64,000 bases of DNA from Halopseudomonas pelagia CL-AP6. Lineage in GTDB: Bacteria; Pseudomonadota; Gammaproteobacteria; Pseudomonadales; Pseudomonadaceae. The stretch is from assembly GCF_000410875.1 (NCBI RefSeq), contig NZ_AROI01000006.1, forward strand, positions 62,001 to 126,000. The letters are read 5' to 3'. A program made the translations under genes and the position numbers. Positions 34,658-43,931 of this stretch are shown one piece after another. The notes beneath the pieces were generated by a model. That model worked only from the letters and a program-made list of their open reading frames with translations, made no database searches and was not told where the DNA came from. Positions within the stretch are counted from its first letter, which is position 1; each line of letters begins with the position of its first letter.

Positions 34658-35404
34658 TTAGGGATTCAATGCATCCTTAGCAGCCAACTCCATCGCCCGG
34701 CTGGTATTTCTACCCGCTTCTGACTGCGCCCAGTCCAGGTACTGCTGGAGTTCTGTATCACTCAGGTCCCGATAGACGTAAGCCAGGGTGTTTGGCAGAT
34801 CCGGCTGCATCTGCCCACGCAGGGTATCGCGCCGGCTGTCGACGACGTTGCCGGGTACTTGGAACAAGCCGCCGAGCAGGTCGTTGGCGCTTTGCGTGGC
34901 CAGATTAGCCAGCGACATGGATACCTCAACGCCCAGCTCCAGCGCGGGCAGGCTGACGCTCAACTGGCGTAGCGTGGTCAAGCGTTCGGTGCTGACCTCC
35001 ATTTGCGGTATGCCACGCTGCATGGCGGCTACAGAAGTGGCAGAGGTCGCCTGTGTTTCAAGTGCAACGATTTTGCCGCCCAGTGCGCTTTCATAAAAGG
35101 CCACTGCCTGTTCATGACTGCTCGCATTCATGGCCAATGCCAGCCGCGCCTGAGCACGATCAGTCATCGCCTGCGGGGCAAAGCGTTGATTGCTCTGACG
35201 CACCAGGCTTTCATATACATTGCGCGGCAATTGTTGCGCATAACGCTGCTGAGCTGCGGTCAGCGCGTGCTGGAAGTGGGTCTGGTGAGTGGCCATGCCA
35301 GACAGTTCATACAGCCTGTCGGTGTTGGCACGCGCGCTCATAGTGGTTAGGGCCAGCGCGGCCAGCAAAGACATGATCAGCAAATGCAGCGGTTTGAGGC
35401 GCAT
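34658..35404 (-). CDS. Secreted DUF2059-like hypothetical protein
   Basis: 248 residues from the ATG at 35404; a TTG at 35416 is less likely. The first 28 residues are a signal peptide ending near TMSARA, so the mature protein is periplasmic or exported. The rest is helical, with two DUF2059-like stretches: AVAFYESALGGKIVALE near 105 and YRDLSDTELQQYLDWAQSEAGR near 210. Function unknown. It converges with the hydrolase gene. Confidence 0.75.
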   Translation of the reverse strand: MRLKPLHLLIMSLLAALALTTMSARANTDRLYELSGMATHQTHFQHALTAAQQRYAQQLPRNVYESLVRQSNQRFAPQAMTDRAQARLALAMNASSHEQAVAFYESALGGKIVALETQATSATSVAAMQRGIPQMEVSTERLTTLRQLSVSLPALELGVEVSMSLANLATQSANDLLGGLFQVPGNVVDSRRDTLRGQMQPDLPNTLAYVYRDLSDTELQQYLDWAQSEAGRNTSRAMELAAKDALNP

Positions 35405-35542
35405 AGATTCTCGCAATAAGGACTAGTGGGGCTTGCCGGGTTGCTCGCAATGGATACAATGCGCGCAAACCCATGATCTGGTAATTGGGTCTTTCCAGTG
35501 CTATCCGGGGTGATCTCCGACCCTCCTTTTGAGTGTTTTAAC

Positions 35543-36178
35543 ATGGCCGAGTTCCCTGTGCCGCCAAGTACCTGCTTTGAGCGCGTGGCCGACGATCTGG
35601 CCAGTTGCGGCTGGTCAGTGCAGCAGGATGCGTTGTCGTCCGAGCTGGTTGATAGTCTGGCGGCCCAATGCAAGCGGCTCTGGCAAGCTGATGATCTGAC
35701 CCCGGCGGCCGTTGGCCCGTTGGGCGAGGAACTGGTGATTCCTTCCATCCGTGGCGACTATACACGCTGGCTCGACGATTGCCCGCCCTGCATTGCGAAT
35801 GACCAGTTTCTGGCGCTGATGGAGGCGTTGCGCGTGGCATTGAATCGCAGCCTGTTTCTTGGGTTGGACAGTTTCGAAACGCATTATGCCCTCTACCCGC
35901 CGGGCGCAGGTTATCGTAAACACCTGGATCGCTTTAAGGGGAATCCGTTACGGACGGTGTCGGTAGTGGCGTATTTGAACCAGCATTGGCGGCCGGGGGA
36001 CGGCGGCGAATTACGCTTGCATCTGCCCCAGGGGCAGCGGGATATAGCACCCCGTGGCGGCAGCCTGGCGGTATTTATGAGTGACCGGACGGTCCATGAG
36101 GTACTGGCCGCCCATCGCGAGCGCGCCAGTCTGGTGGGTTGGTTTCGCCGTCGCCCGGACAACCCGTTGCTGTGCTGA
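35543..36178 (+). CDS. 2-oxoglutarate/Fe(II)-dependent prolyl 4-hydroxylase-like oxygenase
   Basis: 211 residues from the ATG at 35543; a GTG at 35498 is a weaker alternative. The jelly-roll iron site is visible: HLDRFKG (His and Asp) near residue 131 and VHEVLAAHRERASLVGWFRR near 182-200, with the second histidine and the arginine that binds 2-oxoglutarate. The family includes prolyl hydroxylases that modify ribosomal proteins or elongation factors; the target here is unknown. It converges with the double-receiver gene. Confidence 0.83.
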   Translation: MAEFPVPPSTCFERVADDLASCGWSVQQDALSSELVDSLAAQCKRLWQADDLTPAAVGPLGEELVIPSIRGDYTRWLDDCPPCIANDQFLALMEALRVALNRSLFLGLDSFETHYALYPPGAGYRKHLDRFKGNPLRTVSVVAYLNQHWRPGDGGELRLHLPQGQRDIAPRGGSLAVFMSDRTVHEVLAAHRERASLVGWFRRRPDNPLLC

Positions 36179-36203
36179 GGAAACCCTGGTGGGTGGCCGT
36201 CAG

Positions 36204-37136
36204 TCAGGCGGTGAGCCGCTGGCGCAGTCGCCCAAGCATGCCCATAAAGTTACTGATCTGGTTCTGTTCCTCCGCCGCACGGGGCGCTTCGGCTTGGCGC
36301 ATAACAGGCGCGCTAGGTTGTTGCCGCGCTTCTTCCACCCGGGCTACCGCGGCCTTGATTGCCCGTTCCAGCATCCCGCGACGAATCGGCTTGGGCAGGT
36401 AGCGGAAGATTTGCGCCTGGTTGATCAGCTTCAGCAGCAGATCGGTGTCCTGAAAAGGTGTTATGACTATGCTCAGCAACTGTGGGTACGCCAGGGCCAG
36501 CGTCATCAGCAGCGGTCGCAGGTCTTCACCACCCAGACGTATGTCGCTGAGCAGGATGTCGATCTCGTCCCCGTTCAATCGGGCAACCGCGGCCTCCAGC
36601 GTCGCGGCGGTCTGCAGTTGCACGCCTAGTTGCTGGCAAATTTCGCCACTCAGCAACTGGTTCTCGGCGTCGTCGTCGACCAGCAACAAGCGTACTGACT
36701 TGCCCTTGGTCGCGGCGGCGGGTAGCGCAACGGGCGCGTCGGCAAAGCTTCTGCGATGCAGTACTATTTTGGCGGCTTGCGCCAGGGTATTGGTTATGGC
36801 CTGCTGGTCCCAGGGTTTGGTCAGATACCTGAAAATGCCGCCGCTGTTGAGAGCGTCCACCGCAGCGTCCAGATCCGAATAGCCCGTGAGTAGGATGCGC
36901 AGGGTGTTTGGGTAAGCTTTCTGCACCTGGGCGAGCAACTGACTGCCGCTCATCAGTGGCATGCGTTGATCGCTGACAATGATATCCACTGGCTCGGCTA
37001 CCAGGCGGGCCATGACCCGCTCGGGGTTGGCCTCGGTAAATACCTGATACTGACGTCGAAATTGCAGGGACAGCGTGCGTAGAATACGCTCTTCATCATC
37101 GACGAACAGAATGCGTACGGGATTGGCAGAGGACAT
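36204..37136 (-). CDS. Response regulator with two receiver domains
   Basis: 310 residues. Receiver 1 (about 1-125) has VDDEERILRTL, the phospho-acceptor in IIVSDQRMPLMSG and YLTKPW. Receiver 2 (about 145-265) has LLVDDDAENQLLSG, ILLSDIRLGG, and YLPKPI. Both keep the acidic pair, the acceptor aspartate and the lysine, so both could be phosphorylated. The last ~45 residues are a basic/alanine tail with no output domain. The ATG abuts the stop of the CBS-histidine kinase gene with no spacer, making that kinase the likely phosphodonor. Confidence 0.87.
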   Translation of the reverse strand: MSSANPVRILFVDDEERILRTLSLQFRRQYQVFTEANPERVMARLVAEPVDIIVSDQRMPLMSGSQLLAQVQKAYPNTLRILLTGYSDLDAAVDALNSGGIFRYLTKPWDQQAITNTLAQAAKIVLHRRSFADAPVALPAAATKGKSVRLLLVDDDAENQLLSGEICQQLGVQLQTAATLEAAVARLNGDEIDILLSDIRLGGEDLRPLLMTLALAYPQLLSIVITPFQDTDLLLKLINQAQIFRYLPKPIRRGMLERAIKAAVARVEEARQQPSAPVMRQAEAPRAAEEQNQISNFMGMLGRLRQRLTA

Positions 37137-38441
37137 CTAAGCGCTCCGTTGCTGCGGCTGATTTTGGTTTAGCGGCAGGCTGATAACAAAGCGCGTACCG
37201 CGCCCCGGTTCAGAGGCAAAGCGGATATTGCCACCGTGTTCCTGGATAATCTTGTAGCTGATTGCCAAACCCAGGCCAGTTCCTTCACCCACTGCCTTGG
37301 TAGTGAAGAACGGATCGAAGATGCGCTGCTGAACGGCTTTCGGAATGCCTTGGCCATTGTCCTGGATCGACAGGTAGGCGTGCTGAGCGTCAGCCCAGCT
37401 CTTGATCAGAATCTGCCCGTTGCCCTGTATGGCTTGAGCGGCGTTGGTCAGCATATTGAGCAACACCTGATTGATCTGGGACGGGGTGCAGGTGAGGGTT
37501 GGCAACTGACCTAGGCGGGTAATGACCTGAGCCTTGTCTTTCAGCGTGTTGCGGGCAATGACCAAGGCACTGCGAATGCAGTCATTGAGGTCGATATCTT
37601 CACTCATAGCGCGGTCGAGACGAGCAAAGTCCTTGAGGCTGACGGCCAGCTCGCCGATCTGTTCAAGACCGTAGAGCGTGTCCTCCATCAGTGGCGTGAA
37701 GTCCTCTTCGAAAGTCCCGGGGGAGGCCAGTGCGGTGGCGTCCTGTACCCGCGAAAATCGGGCTTCGACGGTCTCGGTGGGTGTGTCGGGGTTGGTCAGG
37801 CATTCGCTCAGTTGTGCCTGAGCCTCGGCCAGCGCCAGTAGCGGTTGGACCAGATCGCGGAGCAGTTGCACGTTGTTTTTCACGTAGCCCAGGGGCGTGT
37901 TCAATTCATGCGCCACGCCGGCAACCATTTGACCGAGGGAGGCCATCTTCTCCGATTGAATCAAATGAGTCTGGGAGTTCTTCAGCTCACGCAGAGCGCG
38001 ATTGAGTGCGCGGTTGCGTTGGTCGATCCGCCCCTCCATGGCCTTGAGCAAGTCCAGTACGGTGCCCAGCCCCTGATAGCAGCCAGCTTCGTCGACCAGA
38101 ATGAAGTCTTCGGTGATCGGGTACTGTAGCTGCGCCGTTACGATGCGGGCGGCCTCATCCAGTGAGGTGTTGAGTGCAATAACCAGGGAATCCGGGTTAA
38201 CTGCTTCCGTTGCGGAATGCTTGCCCCAGAGATCGCGGCCAAAGCGCCGCATAAAAATATCCTGTAATCGATAGCGGCTGATCAGGCCCAGCGGACGTTG
38301 TTGCGCATCGACTATTGGTAGCGAAAGGAACGCCTTATAGGCGGGTTGCAGGAACTGGTCTGCGACGTCACTGACGGTCATGGTCGGGCTCAACGGAGCG
38401 ACCGCTTTGAGCAAGGCAGCGAGGGACTGAATGGCAGACAT
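37137..38441 (-). CDS. Cytosolic CBS-domain sensor histidine kinase
   Basis: 434 residues without membrane helices. Residues ~5-145 resemble a pair of CBS domains (FLSLPIVDAQQRPLGLISRY), which in other proteins bind adenosyl ligands. A coiled coil leads to the HisKA domain with MVAGVAHELNTPLGYVKNN near 175 (phospho-acceptor H) and an ATPase domain with NQVLLNMLTNAAQAIQ (N box) near 325, DNGQGIP and GEGTGLGLAISYKI. The two-component pair with the double receiver is clear from the adjoining genes. The signal may be cellular energy state, by CBS analogy. Confidence 0.87.
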   Translation of the reverse strand: MSAIQSLAALLKAVAPLSPTMTVSDVADQFLQPAYKAFLSLPIVDAQQRPLGLISRYRLQDIFMRRFGRDLWGKHSATEAVNPDSLVIALNTSLDEAARIVTAQLQYPITEDFILVDEAGCYQGLGTVLDLLKAMEGRIDQRNRALNRALRELKNSQTHLIQSEKMASLGQMVAGVAHELNTPLGYVKNNVQLLRDLVQPLLALAEAQAQLSECLTNPDTPTETVEARFSRVQDATALASPGTFEEDFTPLMEDTLYGLEQIGELAVSLKDFARLDRAMSEDIDLNDCIRSALVIARNTLKDKAQVITRLGQLPTLTCTPSQINQVLLNMLTNAAQAIQGNGQILIKSWADAQHAYLSIQDNGQGIPKAVQQRIFDPFFTTKAVGEGTGLGLAISYKIIQEHGGNIRFASEPGRGTRFVISLPLNQNQPQQRSA

Positions 38442-38536
38442 GGTGTGAGTTCATTGGCGAGTTGAAGCGCCATTGAACCAGCGTCAGGTTTCCAGCGTAT
38501 TACAGTAGAGCGGTTCCGGCTAGATCAGAAACAAAC

Positions 38537-38567
38537 AAGGCGCAGCCTCTCACTGGAGCTGCGCCTT
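38537..38567 (-). terminator. Intrinsic terminator of serA
   Basis: AAGGCGCAGC (38537-38546) and GCTGCGCCTT (38558-38567) form a perfect 10-bp stem with an 11-base loop. On the minus strand it is followed by GTTTGTTTC. It lies 54 bases after the serA stop. Confidence 0.75.
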
Positions 38568-38620
38568 ATTGTCCGGTGGCACAAGTTCTGCGGCACACGA
38601 GAGCGTGCTGCGGTAAGGGC

Positions 38621-39850
38621 CTAGAACAGTACGCGGGCGCGGATGGTGCCTTTGACCTGTTGGACTTTTTCCAGTGCCAGTTCCGATGCCTCGGCTGAAA
38701 CGTCGATCACCACGTAACCGACTTTGTCATTGGTTTGTAGAAACTGGCCGCAGATGTTGATGTTATTGGCCGCAAATACCTGGTTGATTTCGCTCATCAC
38801 GCCGGGCACGTTCTGGTGAATGTGCAGCAAACGGTGCATGCCTGGGTGCGATGGCAGCGCTACTTCCGGGAAGTTGACCGAAGTGATCGAGGTGCCGTTG
38901 TCGCTGTAACGAACCAGCTTTTCCGCCACTTCCAGGCCGATATTGGCCTGCGCTTCCAGCGTTGAACCGCCAACATGTGGGGTGAGGATGCAGTTATCAA
39001 ACTCGCGCAGCGGGCTGACAAATTCTTCCTTGTTGGAGCGTGGCTCGACCGGGAATACATCGATTGCCGCGCCATTCAAGTGCTTGTCACGCAGCGCGCC
39101 GGCCAATGCATCGATATCCACCACGGTGCCACGAGCAGCATTGATAAGGATTCCGCCGGGCTTCATAGCGCGGATTTCCTTCTCGCCCATCATCCACTTG
39201 GTGGCGGCCGTTTCCGGCACATGCAGCGTGACGATATCGGCCATGCCCAGCAGTTCGGTCAGTGAGCCGACCTGAACTGCATTGCCCAGCGGCAATTTGG
39301 TCACTACGTCGTAGAACAGCACTTGCATGCCCAGGCCTTCAGCGAGGACTGACAGTTGGGTACCGATCGAGCCATAACCGACGATGCCCAGCTTCTTGCC
39401 GCGGATTTCGTAGGAGTTGTCGGCGCTCTTGATCCAGCCACCGCGGTGGCAGGAGGCATTCTTCTCGGGAATGCCGCGTAGCAGCAGGATCGCCTCGGCC
39501 AGCACCAGTTCTGCTACCGAGCGGGTGTTGGAATAGGGTGCATTGAATACTGCGATACCCATTTCCATGGCGGCATTCAGATCGACCTGGTTGGTGCCGA
39601 TGCAGAAGCACCCCACGGCAACCAGCTTGTGCGCGTGGCTGAACACGTCAGCGGTAAGCTGGGTGCGCGAGCGAATGCCGATAAAATGTGCGTCGGCAAT
39701 GGCTTCTTTCAGCTGTTCTTCCGGCAGCGAGCCAGTGTGATACTCGATATTGGTGTAACCGGCTGCCTTCAGGGTATCGACGGCAGTCTGGTGTACGCCC
39801 TCGAGGAGCAGAAACTTGATCTTGCTTTTGTCCAGCGAGGTTTTAATCAT
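38621..39850 (-). CDS. serA: D-3-phosphoglycerate dehydrogenase
   Basis: 409 residues from the ATG at 39850, matching the recalled Pseudomonas start MxKTSLDKSKIKFLLLEGVH; an upstream start at 39868 was rejected. It oxidises 3-phosphoglycerate to phosphohydroxypyruvate, the first step of serine synthesis. The NAD loop GIVGYGSIGTQLSVLA is near residue 157, the catalytic histidine in LTPHVGGSTLEA near 290, and a C-terminal ACT domain (about 335-405) supports serine feedback inhibition. Family members also reduce 2-oxoglutarate to D-2-hydroxyglutarate; the divergent D2HGDH gene can recycle it. Confidence 0.97.
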   Translation of the reverse strand: MIKTSLDKSKIKFLLLEGVHQTAVDTLKAAGYTNIEYHTGSLPEEQLKEAIADAHFIGIRSRTQLTADVFSHAHKLVAVGCFCIGTNQVDLNAAMEMGIAVFNAPYSNTRSVAELVLAEAILLLRGIPEKNASCHRGGWIKSADNSYEIRGKKLGIVGYGSIGTQLSVLAEGLGMQVLFYDVVTKLPLGNAVQVGSLTELLGMADIVTLHVPETAATKWMMGEKEIRAMKPGGILINAARGTVVDIDALAGALRDKHLNGAAIDVFPVEPRSNKEEFVSPLREFDNCILTPHVGGSTLEAQANIGLEVAEKLVRYSDNGTSITSVNFPEVALPSHPGMHRLLHIHQNVPGVMSEINQVFAANNINICGQFLQTNDKVGYVVIDVSAEASELALEKVQQVKGTIRARVLF

Positions 39851-40027
39851 GGTGTCTGGTATCCGCAATGCTGATTAGGATGAACCGGCAGGAATCGGTG
39901 ACTTTTTTTGTCGCAGCAAGAGTCCTGTTTCGGAAGCCGCGTATGCTAGCATAATCTCCCTTTTCTGATGCCTGTCCCTGCATGAAAAGTCTTCAGGTAC
40001 AGCATGAATCCTGTTTGAGAGCCGCCC

Positions 40028-41419
40028 ATGACCCCAGAAGCCGTGATTGAAACCCTCAAGACCCTGGTCGAACCGGACAAGGTGCGTACCGACCCAGAGT
40101 CGCTGAATACCTGGGGCAAGGACTGGACCAAGCACTTTGAGCCCGCGCCGCTGGCTATAGTGTTTCCCAAAAGCGTCGAGCAGGTGCAGGCCATCGTGCG
40201 TTTTGCCAACCAGCAGAAGCTCGCGCTGGTGCCCTCTGGCGGGCGTACCGGGTTGTCTGCGGCTGCGGTCGCGGCCAATGGCGAGATCGTTGTGTCCTTC
40301 GACTATATGAACAAGATTGTCGAGTTTAATGAGTTCGACCGCACGGTGGTCTGCCAGCCGGGTGTGATCACTGCGCAGCTTCAGCATTTTGCCGAAGAGC
40401 AGGGGCTGTATTACCCGGTGGATTTTGCCTCAGCTGGTTCGAGTAATATTGGCGGCAATATCGGCACCAATGCGGGCGGTATCAAGGTGATTCGCTACGG
40501 CATGACCCGCAACTGGGTGGCCGGCCTGAAGGTCATCACCGGTACCGGCGAGCTGCTCGAGCTGAACAAGGACCTGATCAAGAACGCCACCGGTTATGAC
40601 CTGCGCCAGCTGTTTATTGGCGCCGAGGGTACGCTGGGCTTTGTCGTCGAAGCCACCATGCGCCTGGAACGGGCGCCGAAAAATCTCACCGCGATGGTGC
40701 TGGGTACGCCGGATTTCGATTCGATCATGCCGGTGTTGCACGCCTTCCAGGGCAAGCTGGATCTGACCGCCTTTGAGTTCTTCTCCGACAAGGCGATGGC
40801 CAAGATCATGGGCCGCGGCGACGTGCCAGCGCCATTCGAGACTGACTGCCCGTTCTATGCGTTGCTGGAGTTCGAAGCGCTGAACGAGGACGTCGCCAAC
40901 GAGGCGCTGGCGACCTTCGAGCATTGCGTTGAACAGGGCTGGGTAGTCGACGGTGTGATGAGCCAGAGCGAGCAGCAGTTGCAGAACCTGTGGAAGCTGC
41001 GCGAATTTATTTCCGAGACCATCTCGCACTGGACGCCCTACAAGAACGATATCTCTGTCACGGTCGGCAAGGTGCCGGCGTTCCTGCACGATATCGACGC
41101 GATTGTCGGCGAGCATTATCCGGATTTTGAAATCGTCTGGTTCGGGCATATCGGTGACGGTAATCTGCACCTGAATATTCTCAAGCCTGAAACCATGGCC
41201 AAGGACGAGTTCTTTGCCAAGTGCGCGACCGTGAATAAGTGGGTGTTCGAAATCGTGCAGAAATACCACGGCTCGATCTCCGCCGAGCACGGCGTGGGTA
41301 TGACCAAGCGGGACTATTTAACTTACAGCCGCAGTACGGCCGAAATTGCCGTGATGAAGTCGATCAAGGCCGTATTTGATCCCAACGGCATTATGAATCC
41401 GGGCAAGATTTTCGCCTGA
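40028..41419 (+). CDS. FAD-linked D-2-hydroxyglutarate dehydrogenase
   Basis: 463 residues of the FAD-binding_4/FAD-oxidase C family. The FAD domain has ALVPSGGRTGLSAAAVA near residue 64 and SNIGGNIGTNAGGIKVIRYG near 138; the C-terminal domain has GHIGDGNLHLNIL near 377, with metal-binding histidines, and SISAEHGVGMTKRDYL near 417. It oxidises D-2-hydroxyglutarate to 2-oxoglutarate. It is divergent from serA with only 177 bases between starts. In Pseudomonas stutzeri the two enzymes are reported to be coupled, D2HGDH removing the hydroxyglutarate made by SerA. A D-lactate or glycolate substrate cannot be excluded from sequence. Confidence 0.88.
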   Translation: MTPEAVIETLKTLVEPDKVRTDPESLNTWGKDWTKHFEPAPLAIVFPKSVEQVQAIVRFANQQKLALVPSGGRTGLSAAAVAANGEIVVSFDYMNKIVEFNEFDRTVVCQPGVITAQLQHFAEEQGLYYPVDFASAGSSNIGGNIGTNAGGIKVIRYGMTRNWVAGLKVITGTGELLELNKDLIKNATGYDLRQLFIGAEGTLGFVVEATMRLERAPKNLTAMVLGTPDFDSIMPVLHAFQGKLDLTAFEFFSDKAMAKIMGRGDVPAPFETDCPFYALLEFEALNEDVANEALATFEHCVEQGWVVDGVMSQSEQQLQNLWKLREFISETISHWTPYKNDISVTVGKVPAFLHDIDAIVGEHYPDFEIVWFGHIGDGNLHLNILKPETMAKDEFFAKCATVNKWVFEIVQKYHGSISAEHGVGMTKRDYLTYSRSTAEIAVMKSIKAVFDPNGIMNPGKIFA

Positions 41420-41442
41420 ACGCCCTCTACAAGGATCGGTTT

Positions 41443-42120
41443 ATGACCTATCAGCACCTGTTCGTCGATGGTACTTCTGCGCAATTGCCTTTGGGCAAGG
41501 TTGTGTGTGTTGGGCGCAATTATGCCGAGCATGCCCGCGAGTTGAACAACCCGGTAACGAGCGAACCGCTGCTGTTTATCAAGCCCTCGACCTCGGTGGT
41601 GCCTTTGAGTGCGCCGGTCGTGCTGTCAGCTCGTCGAGGCCCTGTGCATTATGAAACCGAAATCGCTCTGCTGATTGGTGAAACGCTCAGCGGTGATGTG
41701 ACCGAGCAGCAGGCTAAAAGGGCCTTGGCCGGGATAGGCCTGGCCCTGGATCTGACCCTGCGTGAACTGCAGGATCAACTCAAGGCCAAGGCGCACCCCT
41801 GGGAGCGCGCCAAGGCATTTGATGGAGCCTGTCCGCTGTCGGTGTTTATCGATCCAGCGCACGCGGCAGCCTTGAATGCACTTCCCTTGATGCTGAAGAT
41901 CAATGGTGAGGTGCGCCAGCAGGGCAGCAGTGCGGATATGATTACGCCAATCCTGCCGCTATTGCAGCATATCGCCCAGGTATTCACCCTGCTGCCTGGT
42001 GATGTGGTTATTACCGGTACCCCGGCGGGCGTGGGGGTATTGCACGCTGGAGACCAGCTGGCCTTGTCGCTGGGCGATCTGCTCAAGGTAACGACCGAGG
42101 TCACTAACGAGGTTGCTTGA
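41443..42120 (+). CDS. Fumarylacetoacetate hydrolase-family protein
   Basis: 225 residues; the ATG has AAGGA 7 bases upstream. The FAH fold is indicated by VCVGRNYAEHARELN near residue 22, the metal-ligand segment HYETEIALLIG near 69, ALDLTLRELQ near 104 and LPGDVVITGTPAGVG near 185. Bacterial relatives (YcgM-like) are acylpyruvate hydrolases or oxaloacetate decarboxylases. It follows D2HGDH by 23 bases, so they are likely cotranscribed; a role in clearing an oxo-acid is possible. Confidence 0.86.
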   Translation: MTYQHLFVDGTSAQLPLGKVVCVGRNYAEHARELNNPVTSEPLLFIKPSTSVVPLSAPVVLSARRGPVHYETEIALLIGETLSGDVTEQQAKRALAGIGLALDLTLRELQDQLKAKAHPWERAKAFDGACPLSVFIDPAHAAALNALPLMLKINGEVRQQGSSADMITPILPLLQHIAQVFTLLPGDVVITGTPAGVGVLHAGDQLALSLGDLLKVTTEVTNEVA

Positions 42121-42208
42121 TCATCACCTTGCGCTTATGTCAGGCCGCTGGCCTGCCATGACCTGCGCCCGCATTCCTGTCTGAACGGCCTGTTCTGGAG
42201 TCTGCGCC

Positions 42209-43105
42209 TTGAAAGTAAAAGCCCTTCTCACGCTTATGGGTGTTGTGCTGATTGGCGCCATAATATTGCATGCGCTGCATCTGGATGTGTTGCTTTGGCA
42301 AAATTGGAAGCTCAATCGCCAGAGCATGCCGGCCCAAGGCTTCAATCTGGGGCGTTATAGGGTCGATATCCAGGCATTGGAAATCGCGGGCATTGACGAC
42401 GACTTGTCTGCACTGACGTTCAATTCGGCTACCAACAGCCTTTTTGGGGTGCTTAACGGCCGGCCGCTGATGGTCGAGCTATCCCTTGACGGTGAGCTGC
42501 TACGTGAGATCAGCATTCAGGGGGTTGTCGACATGGAGGGTCTGACCCATGTGCAGAATGACCTCTACGTGATTGCCGAAGAGCGTTCGCAGAGGTTGAT
42601 TCTGGCCAGAATATCGGCCGATACCCAGAACCTGGATGTGAGTGACGCCCCAAGCTTGATGATCGGTTTGGATCAGGTAGGTAACAAGGGTTTTGAAGGG
42701 CTGTCCTGGGATGGCCAGCGCCAGCGCCTGCTGGTGGTCAAAGAGCGTGATCCGTTACGCTTGTTGGCGGTTGAGGGTTTTGTCGATGCCGACCCACAGC
42801 GCGCCATGAATATCAGTATCACCGAGGTCAAACCCGCCGCGTCGCCCCGCCTGTTCATGAGTGACCTGTCGTCGTTGACCCTACATGATCCTACTGGTCA
42901 TATGCTGCTGCTCAGCGATGAGTCGCATATGGTGGTGGAGTACGATGCGCAGGGTAGCCCGCTCAGCCTATTGGGGTTATGGCGGGGCATGAGCGGTCTG
43001 CGAGCGTCTGTGCCACAGGCTGAAGGGTTGGCGGTAGACGACCAGCAGCGGATTTATATCGTCAGCGAACCCAACCTGTTCTACCGGTTTGTGCCTGGCG
43101 AGTAA
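42209..43105 (+). CDS. SdiA-regulated-domain beta-propeller protein
   Basis: 298 residues from a TTG at 42209 with CTGGAG 8 bases upstream. One N-terminal helix (about 5-25) anchors or exports it. The rest is a SdiA-regulated domain: ALTFNSATNSLFGVLNGR near 70, DMEGLTHVQNDLYVIAEER near 108, FEGLSWDGQRQRLLVVKERD near 165 and QAEGLAVDDQQRIYIVSEPN near 272, the repeated blades of a propeller. Its ligand is unknown. It ends 21 bases before the convergent rpiA gene. Confidence 0.8.
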   Translation: MKVKALLTLMGVVLIGAIILHALHLDVLLWQNWKLNRQSMPAQGFNLGRYRVDIQALEIAGIDDDLSALTFNSATNSLFGVLNGRPLMVELSLDGELLREISIQGVVDMEGLTHVQNDLYVIAEERSQRLILARISADTQNLDVSDAPSLMIGLDQVGNKGFEGLSWDGQRQRLLVVKERDPLRLLAVEGFVDADPQRAMNISITEVKPAASPRLFMSDLSSLTLHDPTGHMLLLSDESHMVVEYDAQGSPLSLLGLWRGMSGLRASVPQAEGLAVDDQQRIYIVSEPNLFYRFVPGE

Positions 43106-43126
43106 CGGCTGCGCAGTCGGTGGCGG

Positions 43127-43804
43127 TCAGGCGGGCTTTTTCAGCGTTTGCACGCCATTGCCAGTGCCCAGCAACAAGATATCCGCGGGTCGTGCCGCAA
43201 AAAGCCCGTTACAGACCACCCCGACGATGGCGTTGAGCTGTTCTTCCAGTTTGCGTGGATCGTGGATCTGCAGGTTGTGAACGTCCAGAATCACATTGCC
43301 GTTATCCGTTACACAGCCTTCGCGGTACACCGGGTCACCGCCCAGTTTGACGATTTCACGCGCTACGTGACTGCGGGCCATGGGGATGACTTCGACAGGT
43401 AACGGGAATGCGCCAAGGGTATCAACCAGCTTGCTCTCATCAGCGATGCAGATGAAGGTCTGGGCTACGGCGGCGACGATCTTTTCGCGGGTCAGTGCGG
43501 CCCCGCCGCCTTTGATCAGCTCAAGATGCTTGTTAGCTTCGTCTGCGCCATCTACGTAGTAATCCAGCTGATGTACGCTATTGAGGTCATATACTGGAAT
43601 GCCATGCCCCTTAAGGCGTGCGGCAGTGGCGTCTGAGCTCGCCACAGCGCCATCGAAAAAACCCTTGTGCTGCGCTAGCGCGTCAATAAAGCAGTTAGCC
43701 GTCGAGCCAGTGCCAACACCGATGATGCTCTTGTCCTCCAACGTGGGCAGCAAAATGTCCACGGCGGCCTGGCCAACGGCCTGTTTGAGTTCATCTTGGG
43801 TCAT
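43127..43804 (-). CDS. rpiA: Ribose-5-phosphate isomerase A
   Basis: 225 residues, the usual length. It interconverts ribose 5-phosphate and ribulose 5-phosphate in the pentose phosphate pathway. Substrate-site motifs are present: [15 protein letters not shown] near residue 26, [16 protein letters not shown] near 56, [20 protein letters not shown] near 81 and [20 protein letters not shown] near 106. It is divergent from ilvA across 127 bases, as in other pseudomonads. Confidence 0.96.
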   Translation of the reverse strand: MTQDELKQAVGQAAVDILLPTLEDKSIIGVGTGSTANCFIDALAQHKGFFDGAVASSDATAARLKGHGIPVYDLNSVHQLDYYVDGADEANKHLELIKGGGAALTREKIVAAVAQTFICIADESKLVDTLGAFPLPVEVIPMARSHVAREIVKLGGDPVYREGCVTDNGNVILDVHNLQIHDPRKLEEQLNAIVGVVCNGLFAARPADILLLGTGNGVQTLKKPA

Positions 43805-43931
43805 GAGTAGCTACCTTTTAACGGCGTTATTAAAGTCATAGATTATACGCGCCCGATCCCCCGTGCGTGTAGTCGGCGAACGACTGATTCGCTAGACTGG
43901 TCGTTTTACCCACGGACAGACAGAAGCCCTC

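Noticed and set aside
40430-41290. 286-codon open frame antisense to the D-2-hydroxyglutarate dehydrogenase gene
   Set aside because: Fully inside a well-supported gene and lacking any family motif.
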